Positions 30,913 to 42,980 of a DNA stretch of 64,000 nucleotides are shown here, in pieces. This DNA comes from Elephas maximus indicus (Eukaryota; Chordata; Mammalia; Proboscidea; Elephantidae): the NCBI RefSeq assembly GCF_024166365.1, contig NC_064820.1, positions 49,453,501 to 49,517,500 on the forward strand, written 5' to 3'. The notes under the pieces are model-generated. The model did no database searches, was not told the DNA's origin, and worked only from the letters and a program-made list of their open reading frames with translations. The position numbers and the translations under genes are program-made. The number at the start of each line of letters is the position of its first letter. Position 1 is the stretch's first letter.

Positions 30913-31484
30913 CCACTCATTATTATGAATATTCATGCTAAGTTGGATAGAGTGCACTATATATACATATATAGCCTTACTTCACTTCAAGTCAGATTTT
31001 GTTGCCAAACGAGATTTGAACCCCAATTTACATGCAAAAACTAAGTTTGCAGATAATTTAGGATTTTAGAATTGCTAGTAAAGGAACGTAGAAATATACT
31101 GCAAGTTTTAGCAAATGGATTTATAGAGGACTGTCACTCTGAATTCATTGGGTGTTTTATTTCCCTCAAGGGAAAAAGTATTTCAAAATCACTACTTGAG
31201 AAGTTTGGGGTGAAATTAAAAAAAAAAAAGTAATTATCTTCTGGATAGTCATTTCTTTCCAATACAGACTAATTTTTTGTCTTACATAAACTTTCTGAGA
31301 AATAGAGTAAGAGAAGCTAAAGTACTTAATTAAATAAAGGCACATCAGTGTCTCCAACACCCTGTATATCCCACAATCTACCCCTTACTGGAAATGCTCT
31401 TTTTTGTGTCTGATAAATAAAATGTCACCCTTTGATCTCAAACATGCATACAAATAATACTTTTGCAGTTCCCTACAGACAGGC

Positions 31485-31606
31485 CTGGAGCCCTGGTGGT
31501 ACAGTGGTTAAGAGCTCAGCTGCTAACCAAAACATCAGCAGTTTGAATCCACCAGCAGCTCCTTGGAAATGCTATGGGCATTTCTACTCTGCCCTTGTTG
31601 TTAGGT
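31485..31606 (+). mobile_element. AfroSINE, joined to antisense RTE
   Basis: GGAGCCCTGGTGGTACAGTGG to GCATTTCTACTCTG, where an antisense RTE fragment begins. Confidence 0.65.
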
Positions 31607-31935
31607 GATTTGGAGGTGATTCCAACTCAACAATGCTATGTACAACAGAAGGAAACTCTGCCTGGTCCTGTGCCATCCTCACAATCATTGTTATGCTTGA
31701 GCCCATTGTTGCAGCCACTGTGCCAATCCATTTCATTGAGGGTCTTCCTCTTTTTCACTAATCCTCTACTCTACCAAGCATGATATTCTTCTCCAGGGAC
31801 TGATCGCTTCTGATAACACGTCCAAAGTACAGGAGACAAAGTCTTAACATCCTTGATTCCAAGTAGCATTCTGGCTTTACTATTCCAAGATTGATTTCTT
31901 CCTTCTTCTAGCAATATTCTTTCCCAATGCCAGCT
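31606..31935 (-). mobile_element. RTE-clade LINE, antisense
   Basis: TGTTGTTAGGTGATTTGGAG, CTGGTCCTGTGCCATCCTCAC and GAGGGTCTTCCTCTTTTTC are the reverse complement of the RTE 3' region. Confidence 0.6.
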
Positions 31936-32192
31936 CTGTCCTATAGGGTTGCTAAAAGTTAGAAGTGACTCAACAGCAAAGGGTTTTTATTCCATAGACA
32001 GGCCTGGTATTGTGGCTGCTAACTGAAAGGTTGGTGATTCAAGTCTACCTGGAGGTGCCTAGGAAGGAAACCCTGAGGATCTACTTCTAAAAAATCAGCA
32101 CTGAAAACCCTATGGAGCGCAGTTCTGCTCTGATACAAGTGAGGTTGCCATGAGTTGGAATTAACTTGCTGGCAACTGCCTTTGTTTTGTGG
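31936..32192 (+). mobile_element. SINE tail plus longer SINE variant
   Basis: A tail (31,936-31,990) followed by a second element (about 32,004-32,192) with the GAGGATCTACTTCT insertion typical of the longer variant. Confidence 0.55.
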
Positions 32193-32559
32193 GATTTTTT
32201 TTAGAGGAGCAAAAGGGTCTTACCCTTAGGAATTCCCTGTTGGAGTGATTTTCGTTTTTTTTTTTTTTTTTTTTTTTTAGAGGTAGCACAGAGAATCATG
32301 GCAGGGAAAGGAGGGAGAGGGTGGAACAGGGTGGGAGTCGGGGAGGGCGCTAATGGAAACTAGTGAGGTGAGGTGAAGAGAGTAGAAAAAATACCTACAG
32401 GGAAGAAAGCACAAACTGTCAGACAATGCAGAGCTAACCCCTGGTGACTTTTATTGGCCCAGAGAAAAGGCAGGAGGAAAAGGATTATAGGAATATATGT
32501 AGTTACTATTTTTCAATCATTTGTATACATCAGGGTTCCCTGACAAACTCCCCCCCCCA

Positions 32560-32724
32560 TAAAACCAAACCCATTGCCATCAAGTTGATTCCAACTCATA
32601 GTGACCCTATAGGAGAGAGCAGAACTGCCCCATAGAGTTTCCAAGGAGTCCCTGGTGGGTTTGAACTGCAGACCTTTTGGTTAGCAGCTGTAGCACTTAA
32701 CCACTACCCGCCAGGGTTCCCCCC
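32560..32724 (-). mobile_element. AfroSINE, antisense
   Basis: AAACCAAACCCATTGCCATC to AACCACTACCCGCCAGGG. Confidence 0.8.
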
Positions 32725-32774
32725 AATCCCCCCACCCGCCATGATGTTCTAATACAGATCCCTTTACTATTGAG

Positions 32775-32913
32775 GGAAGCCCTTGTGGTATCGTGGTTAA
32801 GAGCTACAGCTGCTAACTGAAAAAGTTGGCAGTTCAGATCTACCAGGCACTCCTTGGAAACCCTATGGGGCAGTTCTACTCTGTTCTATAGGGTCACAAG
32901 GGTTTTTGGGTGT
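32775..32913 (+). mobile_element. AfroSINE with TSD
   Basis: AGCCCTTGTGGTATCGTGG to GGGTCACAAGGGTTTTTGG, flanked by TTTACTATTGAG at 32,763-32,774 and 32,914-32,925; it splits the end of dispersed block b. Confidence 0.8.
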
Positions 32914-32949
32914 TTTACTATTGAGAGGTAAAGCAGCTTTGAAAGCCAC

Positions 32950-33937
32950 AGTGATATCCCTCCTTCTGTATCCTCTTCTGAATTCGGCCTGAATTTCTGG
33001 CTGTTCCCTGTCGAAGTACTGTTACAACTCTTTTTGAATTACCTTCAGCAAAATTTTACTTGTGTGTATAATTTCCATATTCTGTTGGATCACCTTTCTT
33101 TAGATTGGGCACAAATTGGATCTCTTCCAGTAGGATTACCAGAGGAGTGAGCGCTTCCAGTGCTGCATCTGTTTGTTGAAACATCTCAACTGGCATTTTA
33201 ACAATTCCTGGAGCCTTATTTTTCTCTAATGCTTTCAGCACGGCTTGGACTTCTTCAGTACCATCGGTTCCTAATTATATGCTACTTCCTTAAATGGTTG
33301 AACGCCTTCCATCTTTTTATGTTCCCTGTGTCATTCAATTTTTTGGCCACATAATCCTTCAATATTGCAACTCGAGGCTTGAACTTTTTCTTCGGTTCTT
33401 TCAGCTTGAGAAATGCTGAGCATGTTCTTCCCTTTCATTTTCTAACTCCAGGTCTTTGCACATTTCATTATAATACTTTACCTTGTCTTCTTGAGCCAGA
33501 GCCACCTTTTGAATCCTGTTCATCTCTTTTACTTTATTTCTTCCATTCATTTTAGCTACTCTAAGTCCAAGAGTAAATTTTAGAGTCTCTTCTGATGTTC
33601 ATTTTGGTCTTTTCTTTATTTTTTGTCTTTTTGACGATTTTTGCTTTCTTCACGTATGATGCACTTGATGTCATCCTAAAACAGGTCTGCTTTTCATTAG
33701 TGTTCAATGTGTCAAGTCTATTCCTGAGACAGTCTCTAAATTCAGGGGTGACATACTCAAGGTCATACTTTGGCTTTTGTGGTCTTGTTTTTTCTTCAGC
33801 TTCAACTTGAATTTACATAGGATCAATTGATGGTCTGTTCTGAATTCGGCCTCTGGCCTTGTTCTGACTAATGATATTAAGCATTTCCATCATCTCCTTC
33901 CACATATATCGTTGACTATATCCACAAAGTTTAGAAC
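32950..33937 (-). mobile_element. RTE-clade LINE reverse transcriptase fragment, antisense
   Basis: On minus, residues such as NKAPGI..PVEMFQ and FVPNLKKGDPTEYGNY match the RT fingers of RTE/BovB-type LINEs. Several stops and frame changes; no intact frame. Confidence 0.7.
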
Positions 33938-34027
33938 CTGGGAAACCCTAGGGTGCAATCCTACTCTGTCACTTGGGGTCACTATGAGTCGGAATTGATT
34001 CGATAGCAATGAGTTTGGTTTGGTTTT
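33938..34027 (+). mobile_element. AfroSINE 3' fragment
   Basis: CTGGGAAACCCTAGGGTGC to CAATGAGTTTGGTTTGG, abutting the antisense RTE. Confidence 0.65.
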
Positions 34028-36740
34028 AATTTAGTGGACCTGGGAAGGAGAGCAATTTGGGGGACCCTGGATTGTACAAGACTGATTATTGTCCAGAATC
34101 ATGCTGCTAGTGCTGGAGCAGAGACTGAAACCTAGGTCCTCAACCAGAGGAATGCATGAGGGATATCTGAAAGATTATTTGGGACGTGGGTGAGAGGCAG
34201 GCCAAAGATAGTTGCCCAATTCTTTATTTTTACTTTCTCTATTTTGTCTTTTTCTGGTGAATTGCTAAGTTAAAACAACTTCAAAATGTGTGTGTAGATG
34301 TGTCGTAATAAAGTCCCAGTCTCCAGAATTCTACTATTTGAATTAAAAAGTAGTTACATCACTTCGTAGATCAGTGTCCCTCAGAAAGTTATCTAACGTC
34401 TCTAGGCCTTATTTTATCATCTCTGAAGTGAAGCCAAATAAACTCTCATTTTACCAGGTAGCTTTCATGAATACTTTCAATAATAAAAGTTAATGTTGAG
34501 ACAGTATCTGGCAGAAAATAATTTTCTTTATTATCACCATTATTATAATCATTATTATTGACATTGTCATGGACAGAAACAACTTAATGAGAACAAATGC
34601 AAAATGGTGCTTTTTTCATGTATTTTTCTGTATGTGGATTATTTTTTCCTTTGTATATCATATCTATGTCAAAAAAGCTCTATAATACATACTTTTTCAT
34701 CTGTGTCAAACATTTTGTTGACAAAAGCATCAGTGGATCCAATAGAGATTTCTTTGATTAGTTGTCTTTAGTGTAATAAATTCTGATTACTCCCCACATT
34801 TAAGCAAACATATTTTCATATTCTACCATGTGCCAGGTGCTGCTATGGGGGCCACTCACAGAGAGGTAAGAACTGGCTGCAGCTTTCACGGGCCTTACAT
34901 TTTAGTGTCAGAGTAAGGACACAGTCAAGAGACTGTTGAGAATGCGTCATCCCTTCAGTAGCTGATTTGAACACCTGAAAGAACAGTTCTGAATGTGATA
35001 TCTCCCTTTAAAGCCCCTATTTGCTTTGTTTTGCCATTGTTCATTTTTCTTTTGTTTGAGCTGAAGAGAAAAATACAACAGTAAAAAAATAATGAGAAGT
35101 GAAACTGAAAAAAAGAACAACAGGATAGATACTAGAGAAGAGAGAAGATTAGAAGTTCTAGTTAATTGGAAGGCTTGTGGTAGCAACATTGGACCCTCAC
35201 TGGTAAGTTGAGGATATTCAAGTAGAAGAGCTCTGCCTCAGTGGCTAGAAGGGTGGGGCCAACTGAGAATAGTCTGAGCCCAGTGACAGCTGAAGTCCAC
35301 TGCAGATATGAGGGGCAGCTCAGCTGGGTTGTAAGTGCTCCAGAAAGGAGTCACTGTAGTGAGAACCAGCAATGCGTGAGCCTGCAGATGATCAGCATCA
35401 ATCACCAAAAAGGTTTAACAGCAAAATGATAATAATAGCAGGCATGAACCAAAGAGGCATCTGGCAGGGCTCTCTTGCTTGGGTGTAAATGTTAAAAGAA
35501 TTCCCCTTTGGGTTATCTAAGCCACTGATGCTCCAAGAGAATCCTGAATGGTAAACCCAGCACATTCATACTAGATATTTGCTAAATCTGACATTGAGTG
35601 CTCAATAAATTTAAAAATATATTTTGTATATATATTGATTTTACACACATGCACATTATAAACATACTCTTCCATACTCTAAATTGATTTTATTGTGATA
35701 AATATGTGTAACAAGACATTTGCCATTTCAACATTCTTCATATGTACAGTTCAGTGACAATTATGTTCTTCATGTTGTCCCACCATCGCTCTTATCTATT
35801 CCCAAATGTTTCCATCAACCTTAAGAAAAGAACAGTGTTTTTTTCCGCACTGTGTGCCTTACCACCCGAAGCAGCTGATTCTGAAGAGAAGTGGAGAGAA
35901 CTTTCCCAGGTCCAGGACTGTGTCCTCCCCAGGGAACCACAATGGGCCCTGAGTAAGTCTTTGGGAGTCTGAAAATGATGAGGAGGTTAGGGAGTTAGCA
36001 AGGGTGGGCAGTAGCAGGGCGGTTCCTGTTCCTGGCTGCAGGTCTTACCCTCTAAATTAAACGGAAATGCAAATGGCAGGAGATCTTTCAGATAATCTTT
36101 CCTTTTATTCTGTTCATGGTTTTCTCTGAGCTCACCGTTTAAAGTAGAGATAATTCAACCACCACTTACTGACACCCACAGTATACCTGGTCTCTCGCCA
36201 GCCCCTGTGTGCTTTCTTTCCTGCCCTTAGTAGAGCCCCCCCCCCTTTATTTCCCACCAGGAGATGACCATTTGATAGAAAACCTTATATTTTTATCAGC
36301 TGCAGGACCCTTTGGAGTCCAGTGAGTTTCCACCCACCAACCCAGCTTATCCTGCTCTCTCCCCTCACCCCTTGCCCTAGGATTCTCCTTCTACAGCCAA
36401 TCCTGCATCAATCAGGCAGGTAAGAATCAAAGAAAAAAAAAAAACTTCAATAGTTTTGATAAAATTTCATTGGAAACAGTGCTCTAAGCTCCAAATAATT
36501 TGAAAGAAATCCAACAAAGAAGATTTAAACCTAAACTTTTTTTCAAGAAAAAGGAGCAGCATGTAGAGGAAACCACACTGGGACTGAGGTCTTGGCACAT
36601 GGTGTTTTCTGAAGCCCTGTACTTTGCTGTCAGTTTGCTGTACTGTGATGGTGTACATGTTGCTATGATGTTAGAAGCTATGCCACTGGTATTTCAAATA
36701 TTAACAGAGTCACCCATGATATGACAGGTTTCAGTGGAAC
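34028..36740. other. No gene recognised
   Basis: AT-rich sequence with short frames only. A piece at about 35,680-35,825 (ATTTTATTGTGATAAATATG, CATTTGCCATTTCAACATTC) has the style of an old LINE 3' end read antisense, but I cannot assign it. Confidence 0.4.
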
Positions 36741-36744
36741 ATCC

Positions 36745-36995
36745 AGAATAAAACAGACTAGGAAGAAGAGCCTGGCGATCTACATTTGAAAACCAGCACA
36801 TGAAAACCTTATGAATCACAACAGAATATTATTCAATTTAGTGCTGGAAGATGAGTCCCCTAGGTTGGAAGGCACTCAAAATATACAGTGGGTGCAACAA
36901 GGGACTCGAGCATACCAGTGATTGAGAAGATGGTACAGGACTGGGCAACGATTAGTTCTGGTGTACATGGGGTTGCCTTCTCCAAGGCAATTAAC
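36745..36995 (+). mobile_element. RTE-clade LINE fragment
   Basis: GATCTACATTTGAAAACCAGC and the GAGAAGATGGTACAGGACTGG tail region resemble other RTE pieces; diverged. Confidence 0.4.
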
Positions 36996-38200
36996 AACGA
37001 TAACAGTGCTTTGCTAAACAGTGGGTGTCCCTGCCTTCTGGGTCCACCAGTAAAGGACTGGGAGCAGAAGGTGTGCAGCAGGGTGGGCTTCGAGGGCATA
37101 TGACCTGGCACAGGGCCCCATCTGTATCAGAGGGGTGCCACACTTGATTTAATGATCCGTTGTCCCCTGTTTGAAATTCTTCATAATTTTACCTTTGAAC
37201 TTGTGTTTTGTAAGTGAATGTTAACAGGACAATGGAGCATGAACTTGAGTAGTAGAGATACCACAATATACCTGTCTGCTGTTCCTTGCTGCCGCATTCA
37301 TGTATGTTGCTGAGGCCCCGGGACCACAGACTTTTGGGGGACATAGGATGCGTAGGAGTTCAGCAAGGCTCAAAGGAAGCACAAGCTAAGCCTGTTATGT
37401 CTAGGCTGAGTAAGCAGGATGCTAAGGAAACCAAACAACCCAGCATCCATACCATATCCTTTCTTACTCCTGTTACTTCGTTTTACTAGCCAATCACTTA
37501 CACTGAAAACAATGACATAGCTGGAAGGGGAAGACAGGACAAACCATAGTTCCTTCTCTTTTCAGCTCTTCTTTACTTATCATTAAGCAGAAAGTAGACA
37601 GTGCTACAGAATGTGTGCATATTAAGGAGTGAAAAATTGAGTTTATTTTCTGGAGCATTTCCAACATTTTAGTGAAATACACACATGTACGAACTACAGA
37701 ATATGAATTGTGTAATTTTGATGATTCTGCATACAGGTTAAATGCTGTGATATTTGCATTTAAAACAGGAATTGCACAATGTAAAGAAAACAGTAAAATT
37801 CACAACCATCCATATCTGTGGCCTGTGGCTTTTCTCGATGTCTCCAGGTCCCATTAGCCATGGTTTGCCTTTGGTTATGTCAGGCCTCTTTTTCTGGATG
37901 TGGGCTCAGGGCCCAACAAGTCAGGGGAGGAGTTGGCTCCTCTACTAGTCAGGTTCCTCTTGGTGCCTGGAACAGTGGCAGTGCAGTAGCCCTCGGGGGG
38001 CGGGGGGGTTGCCTTATGTTTCAATAGTGCTCCAGCTATCCATGGCATGGTCCCCCCATGAAGTCTTCAAGCAGTGCCCAAACCTTGGTCCCGTTCCTGC
38101 TTGAGCTTAGCAATGGCAGATGCTGCTTTGTCCCCGGGTTGCATAACTCCAGACCTGTTCCACACAGAACACCTCTAGTAGGCTAGTGCTTCCCCCCCCC
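36996..38200. other. No gene recognised
   Basis: Short frames only; two C- or G-runs near 38,000 and 38,193. Nothing recognised. Confidence 0.4.
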
Positions 38201-38209
38201 CAGATTAGG

Positions 38210-38510
38210 GAGGAAACAAGCTTTATTGATGCTGAGAGAAAAGAAACAATAGTAGATACCTTCTAAAGTAGCCCAGAATGATCACCACTTACAGGCAGGG
38301 GAAGAAGGGAGAGGGCGAGGTGGGGTGATGGGAGAGGGGTGAGTATACTGGCAACTACGGAGGTGAGATGAAGGAAGTAGAGGAAAAAGCTACTACAATT
38401 TTCAGAGAGCCCAGAGCTCTGTTCCCATGAATTTCCAGGGCCCGTAGAAATCAGAGGAGGAGAGGGACTGTACAAATAGATGTAGTTGGCATTTCTTGAC
38501 CATTATTGTT
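38210..38510. repeat. Third copy of the 26.4-kb segment
   Basis: AAGGGAGAGGGCGAGG to GTAGTTGGCATTTCTTGACC parallels 26,400-26,600 and 32,290-32,520. It lies just upstream of the retroviral sequence. It could be an LTR or another dispersed repeat. Confidence 0.45.
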
Positions 38511-38877
38511 GAAACGGACAGTGTGAAAAAGAGCATGTATAGAGTGTATAAGCCTAACAACCTGGGCATTATGGTCTTCATCATCGTGTCAGTCCTTATT
38601 TGTACAAAACTCATCACCAGATTCATAAATATTTTTGACAATTGGTCTCACTGGTCAGCAGAAGTCTATCATGCTTAAGTTGTTTTAGAAAAGCACCTCC
38701 GGGGAGGCTGGAGGCCCAGGGTAGAAATATGGGGAATCCTGACCGAATCAAGCTTAATTCAAAAAAAAAAAAAAAAAAAAGGCTTCCAGGTAGACCGTAT
38801 AATTAACCATCATCAGGCTCAAAAGGGAAGAATCTGCCCATTAGTAGCCACTAAACATTTAAAAAGTGCACTCAGCA

Positions 38878-39860
38878 TGGGGGGAGGCTCATCAATCCCT
38901 GCTGAATCCCCCCCCCCCCAGGTACATCCTAGAAAACTAAAAAAGGTACAGCTATAAACTCATGACTAAAAAAAAAAATAGTGTTTTTATATAATAATGT
39001 TTGGCCTCAATATCAACTAAGAAACCAAAAACACTGGCCACAGGATGGTTCTTTGGTTTTTAGTATGATTTTTCAGCTTGATTTATTTTGTAAAAGAGAA
39101 AAAAAAAAAAAAAATGGGACCAAGCTTTTATGTCTCTTTACCAAACTTTATACCCCTCTAACCAGGTTCTTTTCCAGGGGAAGCCAAAACCAAAGGTGCT
39201 TCCCGATTCTTCTGAAGAACCCCCTTTTAAAAGGATAGGCTCTGGCCACCGCTTCGGCTCCTCCTCCCCAGAACAGGGGACGTGCCTTAGAGGCCGAGGC
39301 GTCCAACCGTGAAAAAACAACAAAATCTCCTACTAGGATGGCTGAGCGGATTCTAGCCTGGCCAGCCCACCGGGCGGGGGTGGGGGGCGGGGAGGTGGGG
39401 GGAGGTGGAGCGCTGACAGGGAAAGAAGAGCAGACGTGTGGGTCCGACTTCATCAGGTATGTTCTCCCCCTCTCGTGCTGGTCAGGGGACCGTTTTCGGT
39501 GAGGGTGCCCTAGGAGTCCAGGCAGGGCAATAGCCTGTGAGAAAAGTTTCAGCCGGAGTGGACGCTGAGGAGCGACCACAGAGACAACTGCTAGTTGCCT
39601 TATTTAAGTCTTCAATAATACAGACCAAGGGGCCAAACAAAAGGAGAAACAGAAAATGAAACAAAGGGCGACCTTGCTGGCCGCTGCCTTAACTCCTACA
39701 GGTCCAGGAAAGAGGCGGGGAGTCAAAAAAAAAAAAAAAAAAAGAAGACAGACCCAGGATACAGAGCGAGCCCACCACTAAGACGGAACCAATGTGCTTA
39801 CTGTAAAAAGCGTAGAAGCTGGAAACGAGAATGCCCTGAGGTTAAAAAAAAAAAAAAAAC
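38878..39860 (+). pseudogene. Retroviral gag remnant
   Basis: Begins at ATGGGGGGAGG (38,878). A WPQ...QLDLFCKR matrix-type motif lies at 38,990-39,095 and a CX2C...C nucleocapsid knuckle at about 39,790-39,835. A-runs, a G-rich stretch (39,370-39,410) and multiple frame changes disrupt it. Confidence 0.65.
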
Positions 39861-39944
39861 AGGGCCCACCACCCTCTAAGCTTACCAAGAGGTGCCCTCA
39901 CACGAGGACAATTCAAAATGACGGGGGGCCCAGGGCTAAGGCCC

Positions 39945-40870
39945 TCACTATCTCCCACCGTGAGCCTCGAGTAACCCTAAAGGTGAAAGGGCGTCCTGTT
40001 GACTTTATTTTGGATAGAACAACTGTCTGGGTTTTGAACACAGCAGAATCTCCTCTCAGTCCTTGCACTGCTCCAGTGATGAGAGTCTCCAAAAAGTTGT
40101 CCACCTGCTCCTTCCTCCAACCAGTAAATTGTAAAATTAAAAAAAAAAAAGGCTATATCATGAGTTCCTTTATATGTCAAAATACCCGACCCCCCTTTAG
40201 AGAGAAGTCTTCTGTCAAAACTTGGGGCCCAAATCACTTCCAAATCGTCTCAAATAGTGGTCCAAATTCCACCTAAAACCACATGTACATTGCAGGCGGC
40301 CCTGTTACAAGAAGAAATAGTGACATTACTTTCCACATTGAGCAAAAAGTGTGGATTCACAGGTTTGGGCATCAGAAAGACCCCAGGTGAGCAAAGTCAA
40401 CTGCACCAGTTAAAATTATTCTGAAACCCAGGGCACCCATTATAAACCAGAAACAATATCCCCTCCGTAAAAAAACCTTAGAAAAAATTGCACCATTGGC
40501 ACAACAATATATAGAAATTAAGGCTTTTGAAATTCCGCCGGTCTCCATATAACACCCCATCCTGCCAGTGTTAAAACCAGGGACAAAAAAATATCAATTT
40601 GTTCAAGACCTAAGAAAGATCAATCAAATGGTAAAAATTATTCATCCGGTGGTGCCAAACCCATATGTCCTCTTGGTTACCATACCTAGCCAATGTGCTT
40701 GGTTTTGGGTGTTGGATTTAAAAGATGCCTTCTTTTACATTCCTCTGCGCTCCGAGTCTCAGCCTCTATTTGTCTTCACATGGACTGACATTAAAACGTG
40801 GACTAACATCTTACATGACAGGTTCTGGTCCAGAGATTAAAAAATCCCCCCACCATTTTTGAAAAAATAC
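39945..40870 (+). pseudogene. Retroviral protease and reverse transcriptase remnant
   Basis: EPRVTLKVKG at about 39,962 marks the protease start; the catalytic Asp-Thr-Gly position reads DRT, so it is dead. RT fingers and palm start appear at 40,568-40,870 (DLRKIN, DLKDAFF). The YxDD part and RNase H are missing: nucleolin-like sequence begins at about 40,871. Confidence 0.7.
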
Positions 40871-41110
40871 TAGTCAAAGCCAAAGAGGCCATAAAAGATG
40901 GTAAAATTGATGGCAACGAAGTTACCTTAGACTGGGCCGAGCCTAAGGGTATAAAGGTGGCTTCGGGGTCGAGGTAGAGACAGGGAAAGGTTTAGAGGCC
41001 GAAATAGCCACGGCAGAGGAGGCTGAAGTGGATTCAGCAGCAGAGGCTGGAGAGGCTTTAGAGGGTGAAGAAACTTCCTGAGAGAAATGATGAGAAAGAT
41101 AAAAAAAGAC
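40871..41110 (+). pseudogene. Nucleolin C-terminal fragment (RRM4 end and RGG box)
   Basis: KDGKIDGNEVTLDWAEPKG matches the end of the fourth RRM of nucleolin, followed by a Gly/Arg/Phe-rich RGG-type stretch with one frame change and G-to-T stops. Nucleolin is a host nucleolar RNA-binding protein. This is a non-functional cDNA-derived piece inside a retroviral pol region. Confidence 0.75.
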
Positions 41111-41149
41111 AGCTCTAAAAAAAAAGGCCAGAGAGAATACACTCACAAA

Positions 41150-41690
41150 AAAAAAAAAAAATACAAATTTGCTATAAAAGCCAAGAGCATGGCTGATAAT
41201 GAAGAAAAATAAATAAAGATTAAAAAAAAATTTTAAAGATAATAAAGATTTTAAAAAATAAATAAAAATGACAATAAAAATAAATTTTAAAAGACAGTCA
41301 AAGAAATACCTAGGAAACAAAAAATGTCCAAACAGAAAGCCACCCCTGAAGCCAAGAAATAAAAAGTGGAAGCTGTAGAACCAATTTCAGCTTTCAACCT
41401 CTGTTCAAAAACCTGAACTGCAACAAATCTGCTCCTGAATTAAAAACTGGTATCAGTGACCTTTTTGCTAAAAATGATCTTACTGTTGTAGATGTCAAAA
41501 TTAATATGTCTAAAAAGTTCAGCTATGTGGATTTTGAATCTGCTGGGGACCTGAAAAAAGTCTTGGAACTCACTGGCTTAAAAGTTTTTGACAATGAAAT
41601 TAGAGAGACCAAAGAAAAAAGATGGTAAGAAAGCTCAAGATGCTAGAACACTTTTGGCCCAAAATTTGTCTTACAAAGTCACTTAGGATA
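41150..41690 (+). pseudogene. Nucleolin central fragment (acidic tract, linker, RRM1)
   Basis: A degenerate acidic-tract-like AAT/AAA-rich region (about 41,200-41,290) leads into the linker (KQKATPEAKK at about 41,325) and RRM1 (AKNDLTVVDVKINMSKKF, then LELTGLKVFDNEI), ending at LSYKVT. It lies downstream of the C-terminal fragment although it is upstream in the mRNA. Many replacements fit G-to-A changes. Confidence 0.8.
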
Positions 41691-42470
41691 GGTAGAGGCT
41701 TTCCCTTGTTGAACTAAACAAACTGGAAAAACAACCAAAGTATTGCTTAAAGAAATTATTCCTCTGTTAACCTTGCCAGTCTCAATGCAAAATGACAATA
41801 GAAGAGCCTTCATGGCACAAATAACCCAAGAAGTCAGTAAGGCCCTAGATATAAGTTAGAAACTACATTCTGTTCAGAGTGCACAGTCAACAGAAAAGAC
41901 TGAAAAGATGAATCACACCCTAAATAAGACCTTGGTAAAACTGTGTCAGAAAATGAGCTCCACTTAGATACAAGTTTTGCCCATTGCCCTGCTTAAAATC
42001 TGGGTCGCCCCTCAAAGCCGGCTCAAGTTAAGCTCTTATGAACTGATATATGGGAGACCATTCCTGAAAAGGTCGACTTTCCCCACCTCTGTAATGAATG
42101 ACTGAGGTGTAGAAAAGGGACTAGGTCTGTTCTCTGGGGAGACAATGTTAATCAGTATGCTTCTTCTCCTTTGTCCTTTCCCTCTGATATACCCCTCCAC
42201 AGGTTTCAGCTGGGAGATCAGTTTCTGTTAAAGGTTTGAAAAAAACCACACTCAGAAGACCAACTGGCTCCTAAGGAGAAAGACGTTTTGAAGCTGTCTT
42301 GACCACCCACTTATCTCTGAAACTAACAAGAAAAGCCACCCAGGTACACCACATGAGAGTAAAGGCAGCCCCACCAGAAAAAAAAAGAACAGAATAGAAA
42401 AAAACTGAAGAGTCATCATACACTTGTACTCCTGTCCAAGACCTAAAATATAAGTTCATTAAAACGCTAA
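41691..42470 (+). pseudogene. Retroviral integrase remnant
   Basis: VEAFPC, LPVSMQND, ALLKIWVAP and YELIYGRPFL motifs, then a C-terminal DNA-binding-type tail. The expected Trp before VEAF is a TAG stop; further stops and frame changes occur. Confidence 0.75.
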
Positions 42471-42980
42471 AGTAACGATCTTAACTTTCATTCTTCTTTT
42501 ATTCCGGAGAAGCTATCACTCTGCCTCCGGGAAAATGGATCAAGCTCCTACAAGTCTTCAATCCAGAGAAACTTTAACCTAACCCACCCATGTGTAATTT
42601 CCCCTCTGAACCCGGTTGGCCCTGTCAAATAGATTCAAAAATTTTCAGAGAGAAGACAAATAGTAGTTTGAGAGGCTAAGAATAAGTCTCCCCGAGTAGG
42701 CCCGATGGCTGACACAGAAAAACCAAGACGTTTTGATTTCCATTTGTGTTTCTTGTTTTATAAAAATAATGGTAAAAGACTACAAGCACCCTCAAGGCTA
42801 GAAAAATTTTGCCCTGGTAAGCCAAGGTGCCCCTTCATCAGATTATGAAAATGCACATAATTTAATTCACCAGGAGGCAGTTGACTTCTACTCTAATTTA
42901 CCCTCGTTTATCACCCTTAGTGGGTACTGGAAGTTCTCACCCCAGTCGGCAGCCCCTGATCAACAAGAAGTAGTCAAAGA
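42471..42980 (+). pseudogene. Retroviral env-region remnant, 5' part
   Basis: Follows integrase and contains short open stretches without clear motifs. It ends at the L1 target-site duplication (42,968-42,980) and continues at 55,309. Confidence 0.45.

Larger units (their letters stand above)
30289..32950. repeat. Dispersed duplicated block, copy b
   Basis: Colinear with 24,279-26,700 but lengthened by several SINEs and an antisense RTE fragment. The end of the shared region is CTATTGAGAGGTAAAGC at about 32,920. Confidence 0.7.
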
